A stretch of DNA of 64,000 bases from Tubulanus polymorphus (taxonomy: Eukaryota > Nemertea > Palaeonemertea > Tubulaniformes > Tubulanidae): positions 10,836,485-10,900,484 of the forward strand of contig NC_134027.1 of NCBI RefSeq assembly GCF_964204645.1, read 5' to 3'. The position numbers and the translations under genes were made by a program. The notes under the pieces are model-generated. The model saw only the letters and a list, made by a program, of their open reading frames with translations, searched no databases and was not told where the DNA came from. Shown in pieces: positions 34,947 through 49,900 of the stretch. The first letter of the stretch is position 1; each line of letters begins with the position of its first letter.

Positions 34947-37900
34947 ATGAATACATTAACCAGTCTCGTCGTATTTTTTTACTCTTTATGGATAATAATT
35001 TCCGTAAACTGCCGAGGTGAAAATGGTATCAAATTCGCGAAAGCAAACGTTAGCGCCGAATTCGCGTTGACTTCTTTTAAAACGATAAACGTTCGAGGAC
35101 AAATGTTTTGCGCGTTGTATTGCGACAGAGAAGAGAATTGTACTGGAGAATTGTACTATACAAAAGGAGTATGTAGTTTGTTCGATGATCTGAACATTCA
35201 TACAGCGGGATCCATTGATAACAATATAAGTGTGTACATCAAACAAATATCAGGTAGGTCTACGTTTCGTACATTTTTCTTACCAATGTTAAGAAATAAC
35301 GGTCAGAAATTCTTTCCGATGAGTTTTCTTTCGGCGTGCCATTGTGATCTTATGATAGACCTATGCCCTATTTTGGGGTGCACCCCTCCCTGAATCAGAC
35401 CCTATATCCACCCTTGTGAAACGATCTTAAATGTTCGTTCGATCTTAGTGGTCGTCGCTTTCGCTACGATAACTCTGAGTGAAACGGTTTAGTATATATT
35501 TCTTACCTATCGGTATCTCTTGCTACCGATAACCTATTTGTAGACGATTTCCCTAGCTCCTAGAATCCGGGATATAAAAAGTATACTTAACTTAACTCAG
35601 TAGTTTGCCTTTATCTGGTATACTATGATATATGTTTATTCCATTATCCGATATATAATTTCTTCTATGGTGTGGCTACAATCCTATAGTCGACCCGTCT
35701 GATCCAGATCCAATCCCTCGGCTAATCTCCCGTACGATTCCGATCTGATCTCTCGGTTCTCCTCTCTCTACTACTCTACTAGTTCCCGTTCTCCTCTCTT
35801 ACTTGGTCTCGTTCTCCCCGAATCTACTCAACTAACCCTTTTTATCCCCAGAATATCACCCCAAGTCTCAATCCCCTTCCATTGGTTAATTACTAAATAA
35901 ACTCCCCAACATTCTATACAATTATATAACTAAAATACTCTACAAGTAGCGAGATCGCCACTCAAGATCATGGTCTAACCAATGTTTATATAATAATAAG
36001 CCTAATGGATACTAACTAAGAATTGGAACAATGAAGCCTAAAGATGCCAGTTTGAAGGGTCTTGAATGTCGATCTACACTAAATGTCATAAACACAGCAG
36101 ATGTTCTGCCCTAAAGTTACATGAAAATATTTTATAAACAGCATTACTATTTAGCCAAAATAGCTACATCGTAACACTCGCCTGGGCTTAATTAAGTGCC
36201 TGTCCTCAGGTACTTCACAAAGGAAACCATCATGTCTCGCAACAAAAATAAAGAAATCACACGCACAAAATATTCAATTCAATTCAAATCCTTGAGGGAT
36301 GGAAATCGAAAAAAAAACATTACGGACATGACAATTGCTTTGGACTATACACACGATTCCGCTAATCCTCGATACAATTAACTATATACAGTGCTTCTCT
36401 GTTGAAGGCAAAACCAAAAATCTAGAACCTAGTCTTAAATCTGACATCCAAAATCAGTCAATAATTTGAACGCACTTCAACAGATACCGCCTAAACCTAA
36501 AACCGGGGCATTATTCCGCCCTCCCTTTTTCTTATCAGAAGAGGGTAAACTCCTGCTTTTCTGTGCTGGAGTGTAGTCTCCAGAGGAAACCAATACATTT
36601 ATCCGTCAGCAATTCCAATAGAACTGGACGTTCCAACTCCCTACTCGACACGTGGATCATCCTGGTTCATCCCATCGTGGACTTCGATGTGGGAACTGGT
36701 ACATCTCATTCCTTGGTAATCAGCGTTGGTTGGTCATCAGCTCCTGGTATTTTGGTCAGCAGTCGCGCGCGCATGTCAAGTAGAGCCTACCATGCATCCC
36801 AAACTGGATATAGACTTTGTCCAGGAAGGGGACGGATTGGAATAAATGTATAGGTGACCATTCTAGCCCTAACCTAAGAGGATCAGCTTTTCTAAAATTA
36901 ATCAATCTTCTGTTGCGTCTATTGTAACAGTGTCCCTGAAAGCAAAAGAACAAAAGCCAATTCTCTGTGCATGGAAGTTCGACCGATACCATTACTGAAT
37001 GAATGATTTAATGAGTTTTAATCTGTACAATCGTTCCTCCAAAAATTTTCCTACAACGCCTGGGCTTTTATGGTTAACTATATCCTAAGCAATCGACTAT
37101 TTACAATGACCGCCCATCTTACAACACAAAAATCCACTCTTGGCTCTATCCTATACCTCATACCTCAATAAATTTCTACCTGAACTCTATTTTTAATATT
37201 TATCTCGACTATTTACATCTGACTCCCCCGCCTGGGCTTTTTTAAATTAGACATGCCCACATGTCTAGACATAGACTATTTTCCCTAGCCCCGGGTCCGA
37301 GTTCAACACGTGGTACCGGTACGTATGACTGGGGTGCCCATAATGTTCCTTTACGCACAGGGTCACTGCCATCACACCCTCCGCTTATCACAACTTGATT
37401 TCTGTTAAATACACTACCCACTTGCTTTTCACGACTATTTACAACGATATCCCTACTGATCTAATTAACTTTTAATACGGCTCCTGTGGTACGTATGACT
37501 GGGGTGCCCATAATGCTTCTTGAGCACAGGGTCACTGCAATCACACATCCTACTAACCACAACTTTGTCACGCAACGGTGGAGGTTTCCCTCGAAGGTGA
37601 CCCTTATCTCTTTTAACTCCAACCCGGTTCCGATATCTGCATTCTACTGGCCCGATATGTTTTACCCCAGGTTTAAACACACTTGTATATTGGTGCGAAT
37701 GCTCCACAGAACTAATACGAGGGACAAGGGCAACGTCATTACACTGCTCAACTCCAGTGAGACCTAATCCCTCCTGGGCACCAGCTGAACTTTCGACCAA
37801 AGCGGTATCCGGATCATATACTCCCAGATCACGAATATCATTCAACACAATTTTATTCCTAGCAGATAAATCTAGGGGCTCATCTGTCAAGCCAATGCAA

Positions 37901-40900
37901 GTTATACAATTATCAATATTGTTACAATCACTTTCAACTTCATGAACACGCAGATCTAACGGATTATCACTAATGGAACTAATCGATCCGTCATTAAGAT
38001 CCTTTTTACAACCGATATCAGATTTACGAACTGACAAATCTAAAGGTACATCAAGCATTTCTTGACCAGAATGCATACATAGTACATGGACAACCTTTTT
38101 CGACCTACTGATTGATAAATCTAACGGCTCATTAATTTTAACAGTTTCCTTCGTAATCTCTGTATTTTTACTCATTTTCCCTGACCTATCTACATACAAA
38201 TGTCCAATCAAACTCGAATGATCTACCTTCCTAAATTTCTCTTGATCTATCACATCATTCCCGACTATTTCATACGATTTTCTATCAGCCTCTCCCGTCA
38301 ACGACTCAGTAATGCTGACGTCATCCGTCTGAGTGCTGATACTCTCAGTACTGTGTCCCCTAGACTTAAGTACAACCCCTGACGTATGGTCATCCAACCC
38401 AAGCTTCCATCCTACAGAGTCCTGAAGTACTGAAGTTCCTACCCCCACTGATTGGGGATCCTCAGCCTTCCCTGGATTCTCCAAATGTGCGTCCCTTTGG
38501 ACCGCACACGATTTATGGACAGCTTGCTGGCCTACCACCTGATCAGTTCTGGGCCCTTTCAGTACTGACGCCTGGTTCTGGACACCGGAGGAATCTTTCC
38601 CGGGCATCGGAATCTTTCCTCTCCTGAGCTCAACACAATTATTAAAACTAGCATGATTATTATGGTTATTAGATAAATACTTCCTTTTAATAGGCTGCTC
38701 AGGCCTTCGCCCGTCAGACTGAGCAGTTACTGAAAACCCGACTCGGTCCCGGAAGGAACTGAAACTACATTTTGTGTACAATCACGGTAACCATGACCGA
38801 TCTGTTGACACCGATAGCAACGCAAAGTTTTTTGAGGACGGGACCTCATCTCAGGATGGCTATTTGTCCACTGAGACGCCACAGCAGCAATCGGAGGTCT
38901 TTGGCTTCTCGTGCTGTAAGATGGCACCTCAGGAACAGCCATATCCCTTACGCGAGCCTGAACTTTTGCCTGAATGAAAGTTCTAGGTCGTACGGTCATC
39001 AAGTGAGCCTTTAGCTCCGACCGCAGACCCTTAACAAAATATTCGATGTGTGATTCTTCTGAACCACCGACAATCTCGAAATATTTTTCCATCACGGAGA
39101 TATACGCCTCTAACGATTCACCAGGCATTTGCCTGCGTTTTTCCATTTTAGCTTTTTCCGTATATCTCCAACTTTCATCATTAAATTCGGCCATCAAAAC
39201 ATCTTTCGCAATTAAATAATTCGACTGATCCTCTAACGATAACTTTCTAAATATGGCTAATGCCCGACCTTCTAAATAAAACGATAAGGTTGTCGCGTAA
39301 TCACTGTCAGTGTACCTAGCGTAACGTTCGACCTGATATAGGAACTCTCCGAGACGTTCGCGCTGAGTTCCTGAAAATTTCATCGGCTTCGGGATATCTT
39401 TCATGCGATGAACGCGATCCTGGATCTCTCGCATATCCCGAACCGTAACTGGTCGATTTTCAAAACGATCGCAGTCAACCGTAGCCGGCACGCGTTCGTT
39501 ATACCGCTCAGATATAACCGATCTGGGCCGAACCGGTCCTGCTACATGTGAATGACCAACATTCTGAGGGGGTTGACCGACCAAAGACGCCTGTTGACTA
39601 GGTGGCGGCACCTGCGCACCCATGACCTGTCGTGATCCAGAGGACCACGGAACGTGCGCATTACCCATATGTGTTGGCTGATTTTGTGGCGAGTATCTTT
39701 GATCGTAGCCATAATCTGCGGTCGGCAGTACTGGGGCACTGTTTAAATGTGCCAACTGATTTACCGGCGGGTAATGATTCGGTTGATTATAACCCTGATC
39801 AACCGGCCCTAATTGAGCCATGGCCTTAGCCAATGTGGCTTGATCAAGAGGCCGATCATCCTCGTGATATCCACTCGGACCTTCACTCATCCTCTGGTGA
39901 ACCTCTCCCCCTTGTAACTGGGCAGAAGGTCCCCTCTGCGCTGAACGTACAGCTCGCGAGCGAGTGCGCGTACCAGACACCGAATTTCTAGCCCCGGAGG
40001 GAACAGTGTCTGATCCGCCACCCTGCCTGTCCCGCACGTACGTCACTGCCTGACACAGGACATCCAAATTATGCATTTGCCACATTTCCTGAGGAACATT
40101 AATCGAACCATCAGCCCTGACTGAAACACCCTGTGGCAAAGATCCCCTCGAATTCCTGCCAGATCCTACCCTTGAAGAACCTTGCCTTGCCCCCTGATGG
40201 ATCGGCATAAGCGGAATATTACGCGGCCGAAACTCGTACATATAATCCGAACAGCTAGATAAAGAACTAACTGAATCACTATCAGATTCATAATCGACCA
40301 AAGCATTAAATGATGTATAAGCCATTTCTATCAATAAATAAAATCTCTAACTCAAGTTAACAATAAAAATATACGACAAATTCCCTGTATATACCTAGCA
40401 CAAGAATATATAGACTATAAATCTAAACCGAATTCTAACGAAAAGAGCACCGTAGGTTCGAACCGTTTAGAATTCAGCTAAAAAGAGAATTTAACACGTT
40501 GGGGCGCCAGTGAAACGATCTTCAGTGTCGTTCGATCTTAGTGGTCGTCGCTTTCGCTACGATAACTCTGAGTGAAACGGTTTAGTATATATTTCTTACC
40601 TATCGGTATCTCTTGCTACCGATAACCTATTTGTAGACGATTTCCCTAGCTCCTAGAATCCGGGATATAAAAAGTATACTTAACTTAACTCAGCAGTTTG
40701 CCTTTATCTGGTATACTATGATATATGTTTATTCCATTATCCGATATATAATTTCTTCTATGGTGTGGCTACAATCCTATAGTCGACCCGTCTGATCCAG
40801 ATCCAACCCCTCGGCTAATCTCCCGTACGATTCCGATCTGATCTCTCGGTTCTCCTCTCTCTACTACTCTACTAGTTCCCGTTCTCCTCTCTTACTTGGT

Positions 40901-43900
40901 CTCGTTCTCCCCGAATCTACTCAACTAACCCTTTTTATCCCCAGAATATCACCCCAAGTCTCAATCCCCTTCCATTGGTTAATTACTAAATAAACTCCCC
41001 AACATTCTATACAATTATATAACTAAAATACTCTACAAGTAGCGAGATCGCCACTCAAGATCATGGTCTAACCAATGTTTATATAATAATAAGCCTAATG
41101 GATACTAACTAAGAATTGGAACAATGAAGCCTAAAGATGCCAGTTTGAAGGGTCTTGAATGTCGATCTACACTAAATGTCATAAACACAGCAGATGTTCT
41201 GCCCTAAAGTTACATGAAAATATTTTATAAACAGCATTACTATTTAGCCAAAATAGCTACATCGTAACACTCGCCTGGGCTTAATTAAGTGCCTGTCCTC
41301 AGGTACTTCACAAAGGAAACCATCATGTCTCGCAACAAAAATAAAGAAATCACACGCACAAAATATTCAATTCAATTCAAATCCTTGAGGGATGGAAATC
41401 GAAAAAAAAACATTACGGACATGACAATTGCTTTGGACTATACACACGATTCCGCTAATCCTCGATACAATTAACTATATACAGTGCTTCTCTGTTGAAG
41501 GCAAAACCAAAAATCTAGAACCTAGTCTTAAATCTGACATCCAAAATCAGTCAATAATTTGAACGCACTTCAACAGATACCGCCTAAACCTAAAACCGGG
41601 GCATTACTCCGCCCTCCTTTTTTCTTATCAGAAGAGGGTAAACTCCTGCTTTTCTGTGCTGGAGTGTAGTCTCCAGAGGAAACCAATACATTTATCCGTC
41701 AGCAATTCCAATAGAACTGGACGTTCCAACTCCCTACTCGACACGTGGATCATCCTGGTTCATCCCATCGTGGACTTCGATGTGGGAACTGGTACATCTC
41801 ATTCCTTGGTAATCAGCGTTGGTTGGTCATCAGCTCCTGGTATTTTGGTCAGCAGTCGCGCGCGCATGTCAAGTAGAGCCTACCATGCATCCCAAACTGG
41901 ATATAGACTTTGTCCAGGAAGGGGACGGATTGGAATAAATGTATAGGTGACCATTCTAGCCCTAACCTAAGAGGATCAGCTTTTCTAAAATTAATCAATC
42001 TTCTGTTGCGTCTATTGTAACAGTGTCCCTGAAAGCAAAAGAACAAAAGCCAATTCTCTGTGCATGGAAGTTCGACCGATACCATTACTGAATGAATGAT
42101 TTAATGAGTTTTAATCTGTACAATCGTTCCTCCAAAAATTTTCCTACAACGCCTGGGCTTTTATGGTTAACTATATCCTAAGCAATCGACTATTTACAAT
42201 GACCGCCCATCTTACAACACAAAAATCCACTCTTGGCTCTATCCTATACCTCATACCTCAATAAATTTCTACCTGAACTCTATTTTTAATATTTATCTCG
42301 ACTATTTACATCTGACTCCCCCGCCTGGGCTTTTTTAAATTAGACATGCCCACATGTCTAGACATAGACTATTTTCCCTAGCCCCGGGTCCGAGTTCAAC
42401 ACGTGGTACCGGTACGTATGACTGGGGTGCCCATAATGTTCCTTTACGCACAGGGTCACTGCCATCACACCCTCCGCTTATCACAACTTGATTTCTGTTA
42501 AATACACTACCCACTTGCTTTTCACGACTATTTACAACGATATCCCTACTGATCTAATTAACTTTTAATACGGCTCCTGTGGTACGTATGACTGGGGTGC
42601 CCATAATGCTTCTTGAGCACAGGGTCACTGCAATCACACATCCTACTAACCACAACTTTGTCACGCAACGGTGGAGGTTTCCCTCGAAGGTGACCCTTAT
42701 CTCTTTTAACTCCAACCCGGTTCCGATATCTGCATTCTACTGGCCCGATATGTTTTACCCCAGGTTTAAACACACTTGTATATTGGTGCGAATGCTCCAC
42801 AGAACTAATACGAGGGACAAGGGCAACGTCATTACACTGCTCAACTCCAGTGAGACCTAATCCCTCCTGGGCACCAGCTGAACTTTCGACCAAAGCGGTA
42901 TCCGGATCATATACTCCCAGATCACGAATATCATTCAACACAATTTTATTCCTAGCAGATAAATCTAGGGGCTCATCTGTCAAGCCAATGCAAGTTATAC
43001 AATTATCAATATTGTTACAATCACTTTCAACTTCATGAACACGCAGATCTAACGGATTATCACTAATGGAACTAATCGATCCGTCATTAAGATCCTTTTT
43101 ACAACCGATATCAGATTTACGAACTGACAAATCTAAAGGTACATCAAGCATTTCTTGACCAGAATGCATACATAGTACATGGACAACCTTTTTCGACCTA
43201 CTGATTGATAAATCTAACGGCTCATTAATTTTAACAGTTTCCTTCGTAATCTCTGTATTTTTACTCATTTTCCCTGACCTATCTACATACAAATGTCCAA
43301 TCAAACTCGAATGATCTACCTTCCTAAATTTCTCTTGATCTATCACATCATTCCCGACTATTTCATACGATTTTCTATCAGCCTCTCCCGTCAACGACTC
43401 AGTAATGCTGACGTCATCCGTCTGAGTGCTGATACTCTCAGTACTGTGTCCCCTAGACTTAAGTACAACCCCTGACGTATGGTCATCCAACCCAAGCTTC
43501 CATCCTACAGAGTCCTGAAGTACTGAAGTTCCTACCCCCACTGATTGGGGATCCTCAGCCTTCCCTGGATTCTCCAAATGTGCGTCCCTTTGGACCGCAC
43601 ACGATTTATGGACAGCTTGCTGGCCTACCACCTGATCAGTTCTGGGCCCTTTCAGTACTGACGCCTGGTTCTGGACACCGGAGGAATCTTTCCCGGGCAT
43701 CGGAATCTTTCCTCTCCTGAGCTCAACACAATTATTAAAACTAGCATGATTATTATGGTTATTAGATAAATACTTCCTTTTAATAGGCTGCTCAGGCCTT
43801 CGCCCGTCAGACTGAGCAGTTACTGAAAACCCGACTCGGTCCCGGAAGGAACTGAAACTACATTTTGTGTACAATCACGGTAACCATGACCGATCTGTTG

Positions 43901-46900
43901 ACACCGATAGCAACGCAAAGTTTTTTGAGGACGGGACCTCATCTCAGGATGGCTATTTGTCCACTGAGACGCCACAGCAGCAATCGGAGGTCTTTGGCTT
44001 CTCGTGCTGTAAGATGGCACCTCAGGAACAGCCATATCCCTTACGCGAGCCTGAACTTTTGCCTGAATGAAAGTTCTAGGTCGTACGGTCATCAAGTGAG
44101 CCTTTAGCTCCGACCGCAGACCCTTAACAAAATATTCGATGTGTGATTCTTCTGAACCACCGACAATCTCGAAATATTTTTCCATCACGGAGATATACGC
44201 CTCTAACGATTCACCAGGCATTTGCCTGCGTTTTTCCATTTTAGCTTTTTCCGTATATCTCCAACTTTCATCATTAAATTCGGCCATCAAAACATCTTTC
44301 GCAATTAAATAATTCGACTGATCCTCTAACGATAACTTTCTAAATATGGCTAATGCCCGACCTTCTAAATAAAACGATAAGGTTGTCGCGTAATCACTGT
44401 CAGTGTACCTAGCGTAACGTTCGACCTGATATAGGAACTCTCCGAGACGTTCGCGCTGAGTTCCTGAAAACTTCATCGGCTTCGGGATATCTTTCATGCG
44501 ATGAACGCGATCCTGGATCTCTCGCATATCCCGAACCGTAACTGGTCGATTTTCAAAACGATCGCAGTCAACCGTAGCCGGCACGCGTTCGTTATACCGC
44601 TCAGATATAACCGATCTGGGCCGAACCGGTCCTGCTACATGTGAATGACCAACATTCTGAGGGGGTTGACCGACCAAAGACGCCTGTTGACTAGGTGGCG
44701 GCACCTGCGCACCCATGACCTGTCGTGATCCAGAGGACCACGGAACGTGCGCATTACCCATATGTGTTGGCTGATTTTGTGGCGAGTATCTTTGATCGTA
44801 GCCATAATCTGCGGTCGGCAGTACTGGGGCACTGTTTAAATGTGCCAACTGATTTACCGGCGGGTAATGATTCGGTTGATTATAACCCTGATCAACCGGC
44901 CCTAATTGAGCCATGGCCTTAGCCAATGTGGCTTGATCAAGAGGCCGATCATCCTCGTGATATCCACTCGGACCTTCACTCATCCTCTGGTGAACCTCTC
45001 CCCCTTGTAACTGGGCAGAAGGTCCCCTCTGCGCTGAACGTACAGCTCGCGAGCGAGTGCGCGTACCAGACACCGAATTTCTAGCCCCGGAGGGAACAGT
45101 GTCTGATCCGCCACCCTGCCTGTCCCGCACGTACGTCACTGCCTGACACAGGACATCCAAATTATGCATTTGCCACATTTCCTGAGGAACATTAATCGAA
45201 CCATCAGCCCTGACTGAAACACCCTGTGGCAAAGATCCCCTCGAATTCCTGCCAGATCCTACCCTTGAAGAACCTTGCCTTGCCCCCTGATGGATCGGCA
45301 TAAGCGGAATATTACGCGGCCGAAACTCGTACATATAATCCGAACAGCTAGATAAAGAACTAACTGAATCACTATCAGATTCATAATCGACCAAAGCATT
45401 AAATGATGTATAAGCCATTTCTATCAATAAATAAAATCTCTAACTCAAGTTAACAATAAAAATATACGACAAATTCCCTGTATATACCTAGCACAAGAAT
45501 ATATAGACTATAAATCTAAACCGAATTCTAACGAAAAGAGCACCGTAGGTTCGAACCGTTTAGAATTCAGCTAAAAAGAGAATTTAACACGTTGGGGCGC
45601 CAGTGAAACGATCTTCAGTGTCGTTCGATCTTAGTGGTCGTCGCTTTCGCTACGATAACTCTGAGTGAAACGGTTTAGTATATATTTCTTACCTATCGGT
45701 ATCTCTTGCTACCGATAACCTATTTGTAGACGATTTCCCTAGCTCCTAGAATCCGGGATATAAAAAGTATACTTAACTTAACTCAGCAGTTTGCCTTTAT
45801 CTGGTATACTATGATATATGTTTATTCCATTATCCGATATATAATTTCTTCTATGGTGTGGCTACAATCCTATAGTCGACCCGTCTGATCCAGATCCAAC
45901 CCCTCGGCTAATCTCCCGTACGATTCCGATCTGATCTCTCGGTTCTCCTCTCTCTACTACTCTACTAGTTCCCGTTCTCCTCTCTTACTTGGTCTCGTTC
46001 TCCCCGAATCTACTCAACTAACCCTTTTTATCCCCAGAATATCACCCCAAGTCTCAATCCCCTTCCATTGGTTAATTACTAAATAAACTCCCCAACATTC
46101 TATACAATTATATAACTAAAATACTCTACAAGTAGCGAGATCGCCACTCAAGATCATGGTCTAACCAATGTTTATATAATAATAAGCCTAATGGATACTA
46201 ACTAAGAATTGGAACAATGAAGCCTAAAGATGCCAGTTTGAAGGGTCTTGAATGTCGATCTACACTAAATGTCATAAACACAGCAGATGTTCTGCCCTAA
46301 AGTTACATGAAAATATTTTATAAACAGCATTACTATTTAGCCAAAATAGCTACATCGTAACACTCGCCTGGGCTTAATTAAGTGCCTGTCCTCAGGTACT
46401 TCACAAAGGAAACCATCATGTCTCGCAACAAAAATAAAGAAATCACACGCACAAAATATTCAATTCAATTCAAATCCTTGAGGGATGGAAATCGAAAAAA
46501 AAACATTACGGACATGACAATTGCTTTGGACTATACACACGATTCCGCTAATCCTCGATACAATTAACTATATACAGTGCTTCTCTGTTGAAGGCAAAAC
46601 CAAAAATCTAGAACCTAGTCTTAAATCTGACATCCAAAATCAGTCAATAATTTGAACGCACTTCAACAGATACCGCCTAAACCTAAAACCGGGGCATTAC
46701 TCCGCCCTCCTTTTTTCTTATCAGAAGAGGGTAAACTCCTGCTTTTCTGTGCTGGAGTGTAGTCTCCAGAGGAAACCAATACATTTATCCGTCAGCAATT
46801 CCAATAGAACTGGACGTTCCAACTCCCTACTCGACACGTGGATCATCCTGGTTCATCCCATCGTGGACTTCGATGTGGGAACTGGTACATCTCATTCCTT

Positions 46901-49900
46901 GGTAATCAGCGTTGGTTGGTCATCAGCTCCTGGTATTTTGGTCAGCAGTCGCGCGCGCATGTCAAGTAGAGCCTACCATGCATCCCAAACTGGATATAGA
47001 CTTTGTCCAGGAAGGGGACGGATTGGAATAAATGTATAGGTGACCATTCTAGCCCTAACCTAAGAGGATCAGCTTTTCTAAAATTAATCAATCTTCTGTT
47101 GCGTCTATTGTAACAGTGTCCCTGAAAGCAAAAGAACAAAAGCCAATTCTCTGTGCATGGAAGTTCGACCGATACCATTACTGAATGAATGATTTAATGA
47201 GTTTTAATCTGTACAATCGTTCCTCCAAAAATTTTCCTACAACGCCTGGGCTTTTATGGTTAACTATATCCTAAGCAATCGACTATTTACAATGACCGCC
47301 CATCTTACAACACAAAAATCCACTCTTGGCTCTATCCTATACCTCATACCTCAATAAATTTCTACCTGAACTCTATTTTTAATATTTATCTCGACTATTT
47401 ACATCTGACTCCCCCGCCTGGGCTTTTTTAAATTAGACATGCCCACATGTCTAGACATAGACTATTTTCCCTAGCCCCGGGTCCGAGTTCAACACGTGGT
47501 ACCGGTACGTATGACTGGGGTGCCCATAATGTTCCTTTACGCACAGGGTCACTGCCATCACACCCTCCGCTTATCACAACTTGATTTCTGTTAAATACAC
47601 TACCCACTTGCTTTTCACGACTATTTACAACGATATCCCTACTGATCTAATTAACTTTTAATACGGCTCCTGTGGTACGTATGACTGGGGTGCCCATAAT
47701 GCTTCTTGAGCACAGGGTCACTGCAATCACACATCCTACTAACCACAACTTTGTCACGCAACGGTGGAGGTTTCCCTCGAAGGTGACCCTTATCTCTTTT
47801 AACTCCAACCCGGTTCCGATATCTGCATTCTACTGGCCCGATATGTTTTACCCCAGGTTTAAACACACTTGTATATTGGTGCGAATGCTCCACAGAACTA
47901 ATACGAGGGACAAGGGCAACGTCATTACACTGCTCAACTCCAGTGAGACCTAATCCCTCCTGGGCACCAGCTGAACTTTCGACCAAAGCGGTATCCGGAT
48001 CATATACTCCCAGATCACGAATATCATTCAACACAATTTTATTCCTAGCAGATAAATCTAGGGGCTCATCTGTCAAGCCAATGCAAGTTATACAATTATC
48101 AATATTGTTACAATCACTTTCAACTTCATGAACACGCAGATCTAACGGATTATCACTAATGGAACTAATCGATCCGTCATTAAGATCCTTTTTACAACCG
48201 ATATCAGATTTACGAACTGACAAATCTAAAGGTACATCAAGCATTTCTTGACCAGAATGCATACATAGTACATGGACAACCTTTTTCGACCTACTGATTG
48301 ATAAATCTAACGGCTCATTAATTTTAACAGTTTCCTTCGTAATCTCTGTATTTTTACTCATTTTCCCTGACCTATCTACATACAAATGTCCAATCAAACT
48401 CGAATGATCTACCTTCCTAAATTTCTCTTGATCTATCACATCATTCCCGACTATTTCATACGATTTTCTATCAGCCTCTCCCGTCAACGACTCAGTAATG
48501 CTGACGTCATCCGTCTGAGTGCTGATACTCTCAGTACTGTGTCCCCTAGACTTAAGTACAACCCCTGACGTATGGTCATCCAACCCAAGCTTCCATCCTA
48601 CAGAGTCCTGAAGTACTGAAGTTCCTACCCCCACTGATTGGGGATCCTCAGCCTTCCCTGGATTCTCCAAATGTGCGTCCCTTTGGACCGCACACGATTT
48701 ATGGACAGCTTGCTGGCCTACCACCTGATCAGTTCTGGGCCCTTTCAGTACTGACGCCTGGTTCTGGACACCGGAGGAATCTTTCCCGGGCATCGGAATC
48801 TTTCCTCTCCTGAGCTCAACACAATTATTAAAACTAGCATGATTATTATGGTTATTAGATAAATACTTCCTTTTAATAGGCTGCTCAGGCCTTCGCCCGT
48901 CAGACTGAGCAGTTACTGAAAACCCGACTCGGTCCCGGAAGGAACTGAAACTACATTTTGTGTACAATCACGGTAACCATGACCGATCTGTTGACACCGA
49001 TAGCAACGCAAAGTTTTTTGAGGACGGGACCTCATCTCAGGATGGCTATTTGTCCACTGAGACGCCACAGCAGCAATCGGAGGTCTTTGGCTTCTCGTGC
49101 TGTAAGATGGCACCTCAGGAACAGCCATATCCCTTACGCGAGCCTGAACTTTTGCCTGAATGAAAGTTCTAGGTCGTACGGTCATCAAGTGAGCCTTTAG
49201 CTCCGACCGCAGACCCTTAACAAAATATTCGATGTGTGATTCTTCTGAACCACCGACAATCTCGAAATATTTTTCCATCACGGAGATATACGCCTCTAAC
49301 GATTCACCAGGCATTTGCCTGCGTTTTTCCATTTTAGCTTTTTCCGTATATCTCCAACTTTCATCATTAAATTCGGCCATCAAAACATCTTTCGCAATTA
49401 AATAATTCGACTGATCCTCTAACGATAACTTTCTAAATATGGCTAATGCCCGACCTTCTAAATAAAACGATAAGGTTGTCGCGTAATCACTGTCAGTGTA
49501 CCTAGCGTAACGTTCGACCTGATATAGGAACTCTCCGAGACGTTCGCGCTGAGTTCCTGAAAACTTCATCGGCTTCGGGATATCTTTCATGCGATGAACG
49601 CGATCCTGGATCTCTCGCATATCCCGAACCGTAACTGGTCGATTTTCAAAACGATCGCAGTCAACCGTAGCCGGCACGCGTTCGTTATACCGCTCAGATA
49701 TAACCGATCTGGGCCGAACCGGTCCTGCTACATGTGAATGACCAACATTCTGAGGGGGTTGACCGACCAAAGACGCCTGTTGACTAGGTGGCGGCACCTG
49801 CGCACCCATGACCTGTCGTGATCCAGAGGACCCATATGTGTTGGCTGATTTTGTGGCGAGTATCTTTGATCGTAGCCATAATCTGCGGTCGGCAGTACTG

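Noticed and set aside
36196-36853. Plus-strand ORFs of 61 and 96 codons in each retroelement unit, and a minus ORF of 78 codons
   Set aside because: No family signature, not in the coding direction of gag (plus-strand ones), and they repeat only because the unit repeats.
37465-38781. ORF2 as a protease/RT polyprotein
   Set aside because: No DTG/DSG, YxDD-type or integrase zinc/DDE pattern can be seen in any of the three copies.
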